Assembly: GCF_947499585.1 (NCBI RefSeq) | Contig: NZ_CANMOO010000005.1 | Span: 81,772 to 145,771, forward strand | Reading direction: 5' to 3' | Length of the DNA stretch: 64,000 bases | DNA from: an uncultured Allomuricauda sp. | Lineage (GTDB): Bacteria > Bacteroidota > Bacteroidia > Flavobacteriales > Flavobacteriaceae | Shown: one piece after another, positions 18,573 to 26,789 of the stretch | How positions within the stretch are numbered: position 1 is the stretch's first letter | How the letters are laid out: each line of letters starts with the position of its first letter | The notes under the pieces: generated by a model | The model's database searches: none | What the model was told of the DNA's origin: nothing | The model's input: the letters and a program-made list of their open reading frames with translations, nothing else | Position numbers and translations under genes: made by a program

Positions 18573-19145
18573 ATGATAAAAAAAGTTTTCGAACTACCTG
18601 GTATTGTCAGTTGCTCATTGGAATACTTAACGGATTCCAAACATTTGCGCACTCTAGAGAACTATCCAGATGCTTTGCGCGCCGTCTGCGTTCCAAAAAA
18701 ACGTATTGGGATACATCAGGCATCAAGTTATCTGAATTTCGACCAAATCCAACTGATACTAGATGAGCTCAAAACAATTGTCAAGGATAATTCCCTGTTT
18801 TATCGGCATTTTGAAATTGATTTTGGCAGACATAGAATTGGACCCATAACGGGAAGTAAGGGCAACATCCCTTCGTTTTGGTTAAGGCCTGGTATCGAGG
18901 TTCTGCCACTTCGGTATGTTGATTTGAACGACAGGAACCGACGGACAGCCGAAATTTTTCTCACAAACAGAATGAACGATGCAAAAGTTCCCTTTGGGGA
19001 CCATGAGAGCGTAAGTGAACTTCTGACCTCTTGGAATCCTGTCATTAATTTTAAAGCCGGATTGATGAGTTGTTTTTCAAAGGCGGACGGCAAAACAATT
19101 GATCGTATGGTCATAGATCGTATTAATTCGGGTAATTTTAGTTGA
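18573..19145 (+). CDS. Cassette protein of unknown function (190 aa)
   Basis: The ATG is the last codon of SR 18557, which also supplies the AAAGG ribosome-binding site. The protein is soluble, with a basic middle and no signal peptide; sequences such as FEIDFGRHRIGP and FWLRPGIEVLPLRYVDLND suggest a compact alpha/beta fold. I do not recognise a family. The next SR-like copy starts 46 bp after its stop. Confidence 0.6.
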   Translation: MIKKVFELPGIVSCSLEYLTDSKHLRTLENYPDALRAVCVPKKRIGIHQASSYLNFDQIQLILDELKTIVKDNSLFYRHFEIDFGRHRIGPITGSKGNIPSFWLRPGIEVLPLRYVDLNDRNRRTAEIFLTNRMNDAKVPFGDHESVSELLTSWNPVINFKAGLMSCFSKADGKTIDRMVIDRINSGNFS

Positions 19146-19206
19146 CAAACTATGACTAATTTAATAGGGTTGAAGAAATAGCCGTAAAAATAATTTTGAA
19201 TAAACG

Positions 19207-19398
19207 ATGACTGTAATAAAAGACTCAAAATACAAAAAAGCATTATTAGTCGAATTGATAGAGATTTACGTTGAAAAAGGTCATTCTATTCATATGCTTG
19301 TTGGTAAGCATTTAGACGATTTTGATCGTAACGACCTTGAAGGAAAATTAAGAGCTGAAGGTATCGATACTCAAATAGTGAAATCAAAAATCAAATAA
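19207..19398 (+). CDS. Small cassette protein (63 aa)
   Basis: Start and stop both lie in SR repeats: ATG ends SR 19191 and TAA is inside SR 19386, giving the C-terminus KSKIK. The protein is charged and probably helical. No family is recognised. It is a minimal one-gene SR cassette. Confidence 0.6.
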   Translation: MTVIKDSKYKKALLVELIEIYVEKGHSIHMLVGKHLDDFDRNDLEGKLRAEGIDTQIVKSKIK

Positions 19399-19407
19399 AC
19401 GATCAAA

Positions 19408-19740
19408 ATGAATGAGATTTCAATTTATGAAGGCATCATTATCGGTGCAGTTGGAGGAGCTATTGCGGGCTTGTTTATTTGGCTCTTAGATCTTGCTAGG
19501 GAAAAGTATCAGGAAGTTACCGATACTAAAAAAGTTGAAAAATGGTTATTGGAGAACACCCACCCCAGAACTAAAGAGCAAGTTACCTGGAGAAGTACAA
19601 GAGCAATTGCCAGTCATAACAATCTTACCGAGGATAGAATAAGGTTTATTTGCAGCTACTCGAAAAAGATTGTTTTGGATACTTCTCATCAAAACAGAAA
19701 TAATGAAGTTTGGGGAATGAAGGAAGATGTTAGGCCCTAA
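19408..19740 (+). CDS. Single-span membrane cassette protein (110 aa)
   Basis: A Gly-rich hydrophobic helix at residues ~9-27 (GIIIGAVGGAIAGLFIWLL) is followed by a soluble domain in which RTKEQVTWRSTRAIASHNNL looks like a winged or simple helix-turn-helix segment. The start is 4 bp beyond SR 19386. No family is recognised. A DNA- or RNA-binding tail on a membrane anchor is possible but unproven. Confidence 0.6.
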   Translation: MNEISIYEGIIIGAVGGAIAGLFIWLLDLAREKYQEVTDTKKVEKWLLENTHPRTKEQVTWRSTRAIASHNNLTEDRIRFICSYSKKIVLDTSHQNRNNEVWGMKEDVRP

Positions 19741-19768
19741 AATCAAATATGAAAAGTTCAAATAAACG

Positions 19769-20062
19769 ATGAAACTTAGTAATTCATTTAAAAGCTCTCT
19801 AAGGAGGTTCATTTATTTCATGGCTAGTGGAACACACCGAATGTTAGAGAATCTAGATTATTTAGAGCTGTATGGAAATGAGCCTAGTGCGATTGAAAAG
19901 GTATTCGCTATTTATACTAATGTGATTGAATTGGATGAAACAGGTGCTGTTCAGAATGATGAGTATGCCCAGAAAAGAGCAACTGATTATTTGCGCTCAT
20001 ACTGTGATCCTGATTTTGAAGTTGAACCACCCTATGAAGACTGGGAAATTGAATTACATTAA
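19769..20062 (+). CDS. Cassette protein of unknown function (97 aa)
   Basis: The ATG is the last codon of SR 19753. The protein has a basic N-terminus (KSSLRRFIYFMASGTHRM) and an acidic C-terminal half ending in VEPPYEDWEIELH. No signal peptide and no known family. The following SR begins four bases after the stop. Confidence 0.6.
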   Translation: MKLSNSFKSSLRRFIYFMASGTHRMLENLDYLELYGNEPSAIEKVFAIYTNVIELDETGAVQNDEYAQKRATDYLRSYCDPDFEVEPPYEDWEIELH

Positions 20063-20090
20063 ATTAAAGTCTAAATAAACGATTTTCAAT

Positions 20091-20381
20091 ATGGAAGGAA
20101 AAAACAAGTTTAATGATTTTACTCCAGCAACTATAAATAACCTAAAAGGTGAACTTTTGGTACTAGAGCGAAGCGAAGGGAAATATTATATCGTGGACGA
20201 AGAGGAATTTGATTCAGCAGATAATAAAGATGAACTTAGATGTGAAATGCTCGATAAACTGGAGATTAAGGATAGGGTTCTTTATTCAAGATTTGAACAA
20301 TCTAAATTCAAAATGCTTAAAAGGAGTGCTTTAGAAGCACCATTTACCACAGGTCTTCCAAACCATCTAAATGAGGAGTAA
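20091..20381 (+). CDS. Cassette protein of unknown function (96 aa)
   Basis: It starts 6 bp after SR 20066 and its stop overlaps the first bases of SR 20380. The soluble acidic protein contains LVLERSEGKYYIVDEEEFDS, which reads like a small beta domain. I recognise no family. Confidence 0.55.
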   Translation: MEGKNKFNDFTPATINNLKGELLVLERSEGKYYIVDEEEFDSADNKDELRCEMLDKLEIKDRVLYSRFEQSKFKMLKRSALEAPFTTGLPNHLNEE

Positions 20382-20395
20382 AGTTTAAACAAACA

Positions 20396-20596
20396 ATGAC
20401 ATATAAGGATATTCAAGATAAAGCAAAAGAAGAGTTAGGGAGGTCAATTAAAACCTGTTGGATAGCTGATGTCAAAAGGGAGTTGGGTTTGACACATAAA
20501 GTAGCGAATAATAGAATATCTAAAACAAGGGTAAAATATCCATGTCCAGAAGGGGCAATAAAGGATTGGTTATTAAAAACGCTGAAGACCAAATAA
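20396..20596 (+). CDS. Small HTH-like protein (66 aa)
   Basis: Both the start (in SR 20380) and stop (in SR 20584) lie in repeats, and the C-terminus is KTLKTK. KTCWIADVKRELGLTHKVA looks like a helix-turn-helix, followed by a conserved-looking YPCPEGAIKDWL tail. I recall similar short proteins in Bacteroidota accessory regions, but their role is unknown; a DNA-binding regulator is a guess. Confidence 0.6.
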   Translation: MTYKDIQDKAKEELGRSIKTCWIADVKRELGLTHKVANNRISKTRVKYPCPEGAIKDWLLKTLKTK

Positions 20597-20599
20597 ACT

Positions 20600-20743
20600 A
20601 TGGACAACTACAATAGATTAAAAAGTAGTGTTGAAATTCTTAAAAGCTTACTTGCTACTACACTAGATACCAGTACTAAACTAATGATTGAACAATCATT
20701 AAGAATTCAAGAAGATGTTTTAGAACAATTAAAGTCTAAATAA
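20600..20743 (+). CDS. Very small helical cassette protein (47 aa)
   Basis: ATG (end of SR 20584) to TAA (inside SR 20731) encodes MDNYNRLKSSVEILK... ending VLEQLKSK. It is helical and amphipathic, resembling small coiled-coil proteins. The exact fit between two SR copies is the main evidence that it is a real gene. Confidence 0.5.
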   Translation: MDNYNRLKSSVEILKSLLATTLDTSTKLMIEQSLRIQEDVLEQLKSK

Positions 20744-20751
20744 ACGATTCC

Positions 20752-20883
20752 ATGTGGTTCGACAGTGAAAAATTAAGAAAGTTGATTTGGAAGCACCATA
20801 AGGATAGTATTCCAATTTATATTGGCATCATATTTTTAGTACTTCTTGTTCTGTTGATGTACTATATTGACACGTCATTTTAG
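20752..20883 (+). CDS. Very small membrane cassette protein (43 aa)
   Basis: It begins 2 bp after SR 20731 and ends 19 bp before SR 20902. The product has a basic N-terminal part (KLRKLIWKHHK) and one transmembrane helix (IPIYIGIIFLVLLVLLMYYI). It could be a small membrane toxin or accessory peptide; nothing decides this. Confidence 0.5.
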   Translation: MWFDSEKLRKLIWKHHKDSIPIYIGIIFLVLLVLLMYYIDTSF

Positions 20884-20917
20884 AAATCAATTCAAAACCA
20901 AAAAGTTCAAATAAAGG

Positions 20918-21130
20918 ATGAAAAAAAGATGTAGAGTAAAACTTTTTGATGAAAACAATGAGGCTTGGAATTTGGTAATGGTTTCCCATCATTATCCTGA
21001 TGTATTTAGAGGGGTTGCCCTTAAAAATATTAGGGCTACTCACTTTAAATCTTTTGAAGAAGCTCAAAATGCTTTAGAGGTTTTTAAGAAACAGGGCAAT
21101 AAATACAGAGGGGAGATACACGAAATCTAA
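20918..21130 (+). CDS. Small cassette protein (70 aa)
   Basis: ATG is the end of SR 20902 and the stop TAA lies in SR 21122. The protein looks like a small alpha/beta domain (RCRVKLFDENNEAWNLVMVS then THFKSFEEAQNALEVFK). No signal peptide or known family. Confidence 0.6.
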   Translation: MKKRCRVKLFDENNEAWNLVMVSHHYPDVFRGVALKNIRATHFKSFEEAQNALEVFKKQGNKYRGEIHEI

Positions 21131-21146
21131 ATAAACGATTAAAAGA

Positions 21147-21452
21147 ATGGAGTTAAAATATTGTTGGAGATGTAAAATGGAAGTTCCTATGTTAGATAAA
21201 GAAGAACATACCATTGCCTCCAGATTATATTCACAAGGAATTCGAACTCTAAATAAAGATCGACAGATAAGATTTAAGGAGCTTTTAGATTATTATAATG
21301 ACCTAACAGGATTTGGAGAAACTGAACCTAATGCTATAATGCATCATTCTCTTCAACAAATTGGACCAGATTGTGAAAATTGCGGTAAACCATATAGGAC
21401 TCCGCAAGCAAAGCTATGTGCTGCTTGTGGAAACAAAAGAATTACCACATAA
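21147..21452 (+). CDS. Zinc-ribbon cassette protein (101 aa)
   Basis: Two cysteine pairs, CWRC at residues 6-9 and CENC near residue 77, plus a CAAC near the end, suggest two zinc ribbons around a helical centre (YNDLTGFGETEPNAIMHH). The start is 6 bp after SR 21122 and the stop touches SR 21451. Proteins of this outline occur in Bacteroidota but I know no function. Confidence 0.65.
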   Translation: MELKYCWRCKMEVPMLDKEEHTIASRLYSQGIRTLNKDRQIRFKELLDYYNDLTGFGETEPNAIMHHSLQQIGPDCENCGKPYRTPQAKLCAACGNKRITT

Positions 21453-21514
21453 AGTCTAAATAAAGGATGCCAAATCTAAGGCAGACGTTTAATCTCTTAG
21501 TACTATAAACAAAT

Positions 21515-21958
21515 ATGCTTAAAGTATATCAATACCTAACATACCTATTCAATGCTTTTCTGATTATTGGTTTAGCATTAAGTTTATATGAATACTATAT
21601 TGATAAAATGGATTACAATTGGATAGCTATACCAATTAATTTGTTGATTCTTTATGTTCTAATTTCGACATTATATTTTGTTCGCAAAACGCAAAAAGCA
21701 TATGCTCCATCTCCTAAGGATTTAGTCAAAACCGGATTGTCGGAAACAAATTCTAGATTGGATAGATACATAACAATTTCCAATCTAATAGTTGGACTTG
21801 GATTGACCTTTTTCGCTTTGTACATTTTATTATATTACCCGATTAATCCAATTACCTTAGAAGAATTATTAAGATTATCAACCCTTGTTATTATAGGAGT
21901 TTATGGAATTCTAAAGATTAATTATTCTATAAGATTTTTAAAGCTAATTAAAAGGTAA
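21515..21958 (+). CDS. Four-helix integral membrane protein (147 aa)
   Basis: Four hydrophobic segments (about residues 9-27, 37-55, 86-106, 116-133) are separated by a basic central loop. There is no signal peptide cleavage site and no family I recognise. It lies between SR 21451 and SR 21985, preceded by 45 bp of untranslated sequence. Confidence 0.6.
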   Translation: MLKVYQYLTYLFNAFLIIGLALSLYEYYIDKMDYNWIAIPINLLILYVLISTLYFVRKTQKAYAPSPKDLVKTGLSETNSRLDRYITISNLIVGLGLTFFALYILLYYPINPITLEELLRLSTLVIIGVYGILKINYSIRFLKLIKR

Positions 21959-22000
21959 GAGCTAACAAGCAATTGAGTTTAACTAAAGTTCAAATAAAGG

Positions 22001-22372
22001 ATGAGGATTTACCATCTTATTTACTATAACCTTTATAGAGTTAGTCGAAAACGAAATGCTTCTCCGGAAATTCCGGTTTTATCGTATATGGCATTCTTGA
22101 TGACTTCACTTCTTATAACAGGATTTAATTCTGTTCTTCTTCTTTTGAGATTAAAAATGCTCTATAAAATTCATTATGTAGGAACCTTTTTGGTTATTTG
22201 TCTATATGGACTCAATTATTATTATTTTGTGGTTAAAGGAAATGGTCCGGAAATTATGAGAACTAAAAAAATGCATATTGGCAAAAAATCCATAATCATT
22301 GATATATCCTTCGTAGGGATTATGTTTCTATCTGGATTCACGTATTATCTGATTAGGGAAATGAATCCTTGA
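22001..22372 (+). CDS. Three-helix membrane cassette protein (123 aa)
   Basis: The ATG is the last codon of SR 21985. A basic N-terminal stretch (YRVSRKRNASPEIPVLSY) precedes three hydrophobic segments. I recall the general look of this family from Bacteroidota accessory cassettes; function unknown. SR 22398 follows 25 bp after the stop. Confidence 0.6.
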   Translation: MRIYHLIYYNLYRVSRKRNASPEIPVLSYMAFLMTSLLITGFNSVLLLLRLKMLYKIHYVGTFLVICLYGLNYYYFVVKGNGPEIMRTKKMHIGKKSIIIDISFVGIMFLSGFTYYLIREMNP

Positions 22373-22413
22373 TGCAATTGTTTTGAAACACCTAGATTAA
22401 GTTCAATAAAACG

Positions 22414-22680
22414 ATGAATTCGTCTACAGAATTAAAAAAGTTAGGAACACTATTAGCCAGAATAGGGTTTGTATATATGGCATTGGTATGGATTGAAGCT
22501 GGACTAATGGTTTTTGCAAAATATAAAAGTTTGGGACAGATTATTTATCAAGAATATGGAGTTGAATTTCTTTCAATTTATTTGGCACATTTTTTCATTG
22601 TAGGGCTCTTCCTTTTATGGTGTAACAATAAAACGAAGAAAATAGTCGGTTTATTAGAAGATGAAATTGACCGAATTTAA
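22414..22680 (+). CDS. Two-helix membrane cassette protein (88 aa)
   Basis: The ATG is the end of SR 22398. Two hydrophobic segments (residues ~16-34 and ~50-68) are flanked by charged ends. No family is recognised. It closes the first uninterrupted run of SR cassettes before LR copy 2. Confidence 0.55.
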   Translation: MNSSTELKKLGTLLARIGFVYMALVWIEAGLMVFAKYKSLGQIIYQEYGVEFLSIYLAHFFIVGLFLLWCNNKTKKIVGLLEDEIDRI

Positions 22681-22728
22681 GTCAATGATTAAAATTTAAA
22701 GAATATTTTAAAAGTTTAAATAAAGGAT

Positions 22729-22816
22729 AACCATTTGCAAATGAATAATATTCGAATAGTAACATTAATACAGCTCTACGTATAATGGATATATGATCAA
22801 TGATCATATACAATTG
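22729..22816 (+). repeat. LR element copy 2, attI-like
   Basis: The copy follows SR 22711 and differs from copy 1 (16630) essentially by one base, in the centre of the 9-bp inverted repeat. It ends CAATTG, and integron cassette 3 begins at 22817 with TTGTACAC. Confidence 0.75.
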
Positions 22817-22836
22817 TTGTACACAATTTAAAATCG

Positions 22837-23337
22837 ATGCTTAGAAACTTAGTAGCTATACTTTTAATTTCATTTTTCGTAACCAGTTGTGGTGGAGACG
22901 ACTACTATAATATTGCAACTTTTCACGCTAAAAATGGTGAGTACGAAAAGGCAATAGAATATTTTACAAAAGCGATTGACACGAACCCAAAAGACGGGGA
23001 CGCGTATTATCAAAGAGCTTATTGTCGCCAGACAATAGGTGGAGATAACGAACTTATAATTGCCGACTATACCAAATCATTGGAATTTAAACCAAATGAC
23101 CACGAAGCATATATGAATCGTGGTGTAGCGAAAATGGCGATTGGTAAAAATTCGGAAGCTATTCAAGATTACATAAAGTCAATTGAAATCAATCCTAAAT
23201 ACCCAGTTGTCTATGCAAACCTTGGAAATGCGTATAAATTGGATTTCGACAATGATAAAGCTTGTGAGAATTGGAAAAAATCCCTTGAACTTGGGAATGA
23301 AAATGTTCGGAAAAGAATCGAAATAAATTGTAAATAA
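22837..23337 (+). CDS. TPR lipoprotein, integron cassette 3
   Basis: The 166-aa protein has a lipoprotein signal (FVTSC, Cys18) and about four tetratricopeptide repeats, for example EYEKAIEYFTKAIDTNPKDG and KNSEAIQDYIKSIEINPKYP. TPR lipoproteins mediate protein contacts in the periplasm or outer membrane. It lies in cassette 22817-23399, where start core GTTGTAC matches end core GTACAAC exactly. Confidence 0.85.
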   Translation: MLRNLVAILLISFFVTSCGGDDYYNIATFHAKNGEYEKAIEYFTKAIDTNPKDGDAYYQRAYCRQTIGGDNELIIADYTKSLEFKPNDHEAYMNRGVAKMAIGKNSEAIQDYIKSIEINPKYPVVYANLGNAYKLDFDNDKACENWKKSLELGNENVRKRIEINCK

Positions 23338-23345
23338 AAAACTGT

Positions 23346-23405
23346 GTACAACAAAACCTATACGCAATGCCCTTCGGGACACTACGCATAGCCGGGTCGT
23401 TGAAA
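23346..23405 (+). repeat. Short attC-type site of cassette 3, running into SR
   Basis: R'' GTACAAC (23346-23352) and R' GTTGAAA (23399-23405) enclose a compact hairpin whose arms CTATACGC/GCATAG meet over a GCCCTTCGGGAC tip. At 60 bp it is near the short end for attC sites. R' again merges with an SR, starting at 23403. Confidence 0.85.
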
Positions 23406-23415
23406 GTTCAAAAAA

Positions 23416-23811
23416 ATGATATTTTACTCCATGATGATAAAACCATTACCGCTATATTTTTCGCCGCTAATATTAATAAATTTGGTGCTTGTTTTAATCT
23501 CGAGTATTTACGCTTTTATTGAAGTTCATAAGCTCCGAAAGTTAAAGCAGGTTTCAAATAAAGATTTAATATTTGGTTTCATTTTTTCTTTAACGCTTTA
23601 CGCTATTTTGAAGTTAATATTTCATGGAGAAAATGAAGGATTATACATGATTCTTTTAGGACCTATGGTGGTGACCATTTTACCTCTTATTTTACATTTT
23701 GTCACGAGAAATATGAAAAAAGTAAAAATTATTTCTAAAATATCACTCTTATCTATAATCTTTACTTTTATTGGAATCGGATTAAAAATTTTATTGAGTA
23801 ACATATCTTAA
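23416..23811 (+). CDS. Four-helix membrane cassette protein (131 aa)
   Basis: The ATG falls inside the degenerate SR 23403 (AAAAAAATGAT). Four hydrophobic segments span residues ~15-33, ~48-62, ~75-95 and ~108-127. I recognise no family. SR 23831 follows 20 bp after the stop. Confidence 0.6.
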   Translation: MIFYSMMIKPLPLYFSPLILINLVLVLISSIYAFIEVHKLRKLKQVSNKDLIFGFIFSLTLYAILKLIFHGENEGLYMILLGPMVVTILPLILHFVTRNMKKVKIISKISLLSIIFTFIGIGLKILLSNIS

Positions 23812-23882
23812 AAAAATAATATCCAATTTAATAGTTCAAATAAAGGATTTCATTAGAAGATGAAAGTTGTATGATAATAACT

Positions 23883-24434
23883 ATGAATCGAAAAGCATTA
23901 ATTATAGTTTGTGCTCTTTTAGTATTGTCCTGTAAAAGTCAAAAGAGATTTACCTCATATAAGGAATGCATGGACAAAAGTCTAGAGAATACAGGTGTTG
24001 ATTTCTACGGGAGTTTAGCATTGGTTGAGGATAGCTTTATAGAAATAGGGGCTTTAAGAAACAAAAGTCGAGAAGGCTATGTCGAAGCATTTACATCATT
24101 ATTTGGTAATGATGAAATATGGAAAAGTTATTATGAGTCCTATCTTTCACTTGAAAAAACTTCTTTAAAAGGGTTTAATTTAAAATTCAATAGATTCAAA
24201 TTCTTAGGGATATGCTCAAGTATTGACCCTAGTTTTGAAGACATAAAATTTAATCCCACTTACGTGCAAAGGTATTTGTTCAATCAATTTGTACATAAGC
24301 CTTTTGATGATAACAATCTATTGGATGGATTAATGTTGTTTACTGATTTTAATGATGATGACTTAAGACTCAATATTACATATTTGTTATTGATTAATAT
24401 GGAAGAAAAATATGACTCCAACGAAGACTCGTAA
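23883..24434 (+). CDS. Lipoprotein of unknown function
   Basis: I start at ATG 23883, because the leader MNRKALIIVCALLVLSC gives a proper lipobox (VLSC); an ATG at 23871 adds four residues. The mature ~165-aa domain is acidic at its end and has no motif I know. It is the single gene between SR 23831 and SR 24456. Confidence 0.65.
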   Translation: MNRKALIIVCALLVLSCKSQKRFTSYKECMDKSLENTGVDFYGSLALVEDSFIEIGALRNKSREGYVEAFTSLFGNDEIWKSYYESYLSLEKTSLKGFNLKFNRFKFLGICSSIDPSFEDIKFNPTYVQRYLFNQFVHKPFDDNNLLDGLMLFTDFNDDDLRLNITYLLLINMEEKYDSNEDS

Positions 24435-24542
24435 ATTTCATAACAAGGAGTAACCAAAGTTCAAAAAAAGGATAATGTATGCACAATTCTTCGTCAGAAT
24501 ATAAAAGGAACAGTATTTGATTGAAGTTTGAAAACCGACATT

Positions 24543-24953
24543 ATGAAATATAAATTCCTTTTGCTAAGCTTAACGGTCATGTTTGGACTTCAATTCAGTT
24601 TTGGTCAAGAAAATGCAATATTTGATTTTAATGCTGATGAGTTAATTGGAACATGGCGTCCAACCTATGATAATAGAACAGCCGAGTTGACCTTTGAAAG
24701 ACAAGTGGAAACTGAGCGCAAATATGGATTATGGATTGAGATCTTGAAGAGCGGAGAATTTAGAAGTCGCTATTCTGCACCTTGTGGGAACGACTCGATG
24801 CTTCGAACCCATAATTATAACGGGATATGGAGTTTGGACGAAGACGAATGGATATTGACAACATCTGAACCAATTAATCGAAATGGAACATTGTTCAAAA
24901 TAGTTGAGTTAAAATCTGACAAAATGGTTCTTGCCGAAATCAAAATAGAATAA
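24543..24953 (+). CDS. Secreted lipocalin-like protein
   Basis: The 136-aa protein has a signal peptide cleaved after SFGQ. The mature part starts with DELIGTWRPTYDNRTAELTF and continues with W-containing strands (YNGIWSLDEDEWIL), the pattern of small lipocalin-like domains in Bacteroidota. A TTG at 24528 would lengthen the leader without benefit. It lies between SR 24456 and SR 24985. Confidence 0.65.
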   Translation: MKYKFLLLSLTVMFGLQFSFGQENAIFDFNADELIGTWRPTYDNRTAELTFERQVETERKYGLWIEILKSGEFRSRYSAPCGNDSMLRTHNYNGIWSLDEDEWILTTSEPINRNGTLFKIVELKSDKMVLAEIKIE

Positions 24954-25070
24954 GTGAAATTACATCGAAGGTCTGGCATACACCAAAGTTCAAATAAACC
25001 ATTAATAGTACTTCAAATTTTTGCTAGCAAAAATTTACTTAAAAAGGTCAGTTAATAGTATTATGTAAGC

Positions 25071-25664
25071 ATGAAATTTATAATAATTGTAATCCTGTTA
25101 GTTGGTTGTTCAAGTGTGAAACCACCAACAATCTATATTGAGAACCACGATAAATATGGAAATTTAAAAAATGGATTTCCTGAAAATGACACCCTTATTC
25201 AACTAAAAGGCTTGAAAGGACAAAGACTAGGAGAGGGCAAATTTGCCATGGCAGAAGGTGAGATTAGTCATCTTAAGGTTGGAAATTGGAAGGAATATGA
25301 AAATGATATTATTTCGTCCGAAGGTATGTATAGACTTGGAAGGTATGTGGAGTGTAGCGCTGTTGGCCCCGTTGCACAGTTTTACTATTATAGAACCGGT
25401 GAATGGATCTATTACAACAGTATGGGAGAAGTATCTTTCAAGCTCAATTTTGAGCCTACTGAACATCATGTTCAAACCAATTGTGAAGGAGGAGATGTGA
25501 TGTCATTTGGCATTGTAAAAGAAGTGCCATTAGAATATTGGGGAGAAATCACTTATGACAAGATTTATGAGCTTCAAAAAATAATTTATGAACACTCTGA
25601 TTATCTTGTAACTATGATTCCTTTAAATGGAATAGTGCACTATAAGGTGGAAAATAAGTTTTAA
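25071..25664 (+). CDS. Lipoprotein with MORN-like strands
   Basis: The 197-aa protein has a lipobox at LLVGC (Cys13). Its centre carries GNWKEYENDIISSEGMY and RTGEWIYYNSMGEVSFKLNF, resembling MORN or toxin-antitoxin-like beta repeats. A broken relative of its C-terminal half lies at 43281-43554. Function is unknown; it is the one gene between SR 24985 and the weak SR 25698. Confidence 0.65.
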   Translation: MKFIIIVILLVGCSSVKPPTIYIENHDKYGNLKNGFPENDTLIQLKGLKGQRLGEGKFAMAEGEISHLKVGNWKEYENDIISSEGMYRLGRYVECSAVGPVAQFYYYRTGEWIYYNSMGEVSFKLNFEPTEHHVQTNCEGGDVMSFGIVKEVPLEYWGEITYDKIYELQKIIYEHSDYLVTMIPLNGIVHYKVENKF

Positions 25665-25744
25665 AAGAATTTTCGATTATCAGGATATAAATCGAAAAAA
25701 GTTAAAAAAAACGTTGTTCTTAATATGGAATTTTACATCGAAAT

Positions 25745-26239
25745 ATGAAATTTAATAAAGATGAGTTCTGGGACACTAATTATTATGACAATCCTCCATT
25801 GACTAGGAGTATGATTGACCTTGCCGAAAAAGAACTTAGGATTCGATTACCAGAATTGTTCATTTCGCTTCTACATCTCCAAAATGGTGGGTACACCCAA
25901 GGTTTTGCATACCTAATGAATCAAAAAACTGCATGGGCTGAGGACCATGTTCCCTTGAATGAGATGTTTGGAATTGTTACAGAAAAATCTTTTGAATCAG
26001 GGCATAATATTCTACAATCTTCTTATTTAATAAAAGAATGGGGCCTACCTGAAAATCAAGTGGCAATTTCTGGAGATGGACATTGGTTTATCACCCTGGA
26101 TTATAGAAAGGGAGAAAAACCAAGTGTTCGGTGGATTGATGTTGAATGCAATGAGGACATCCATGTGGCTAATAGTTTTGAGTTTTTTATTGACAAGCTT
26201 ATTACTTATGATGAGTATGAGCAAAAACAAATAGTTTAA
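25745..26239 (+). CDS. SMI1/KNR4 (SUKH) family protein
   Basis: The 164-aa protein shows the SUKH pattern: IDLAEKELRIRLPELFISLL and LQNGGY near residues 25-50, then GDGHWFITLDYR near residue 112 and RWIDVE. SUKH proteins often act as immunity proteins against polymorphic nuclease toxins, but many are orphans. No toxin gene is adjacent. Its stop lies in SR 26231. Confidence 0.85.
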   Translation: MKFNKDEFWDTNYYDNPPLTRSMIDLAEKELRIRLPELFISLLHLQNGGYTQGFAYLMNQKTAWAEDHVPLNEMFGIVTEKSFESGHNILQSSYLIKEWGLPENQVAISGDGHWFITLDYRKGEKPSVRWIDVECNEDIHVANSFEFFIDKLITYDEYEQKQIV

Positions 26240-26246
26240 ATAAAGG

Positions 26247-26705
26247 ATGCCAAGGTTTATAAAAGCTCTTCTTGCGACTTTAGTCATTACGACATCATGT
26301 AAGGATGATAAAAATAAAATTACTGTTGTTGACGATGAAACTTTTATTGCAGATGAGGAGAACGAAAAACTTAAACTAGTTTTTGAGAAAGCCCAAAATA
26401 GTTTGGACCATTTCATTAATGAGTTTAATGAACATTCTAATGATACAGTCTATTGGTTTTCAGCAAAAACAAGATTTGAACATACCAATGGTATCAATCA
26501 TATTTGGCTTAAAATTGTTGATTACAGAAAAGATGGAGTGTTTATAGGGATACTTCACAATGAAGTCGATTGGTCCGATTCATTTAAAATTGGTGATACA
26601 ATTTCTGTAAATCGAAAGAAAATAGAAGATTGGTATATTGAAAATGAGAATACCAAAAAGGTTCAGGGTGATTTTACCGAAAAAATCTTGTTTGATAATA
26701 ACTGA
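26247..26705 (+). CDS. DUF2314 lipoprotein
   Basis: The ATG ends SR 26231. A short lipobox leader (VITTSC, Cys17) precedes a DUF2314 domain with HIWLKIVDYRKDGVFIGILH and the DTISVNRKKIEDWYI close. DUF2314 proteins are frequent in immunity-type gene clusters, with unknown function. The next cassette carries a second, diverged DUF2314 protein. Confidence 0.75.
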   Translation: MPRFIKALLATLVITTSCKDDKNKITVVDDETFIADEENEKLKLVFEKAQNSLDHFINEFNEHSNDTVYWFSAKTRFEHTNGINHIWLKIVDYRKDGVFIGILHNEVDWSDSFKIGDTISVNRKKIEDWYIENENTKKVQGDFTEKILFDNN

Positions 26706-26789
26706 TAACCGAGGCCTTTAAAGCACTGGATTAAACCAAAGTTCAAAAAAAGGAATGTAAAACACATCATATAATTGTTACCAAATATT

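Noticed and set aside
18557..18575. SR as only a ribosome-binding-site context shared by the genome
   Set aside because: It extends 9 bases upstream of any RBS, occurs also where the next gene starts 50-100 bp away (for example 21451, 24985, 27305), precedes the LR elements, and is absent before genes outside 16.6-43.7 kb.
20828..21067. Minus-strand ORF in the SR array as a counter-oriented cassette
   Set aside because: It overlaps two plus-strand cassettes that fit SR boundaries; the antisense reading has no ribosome-binding site or recognisable domain.
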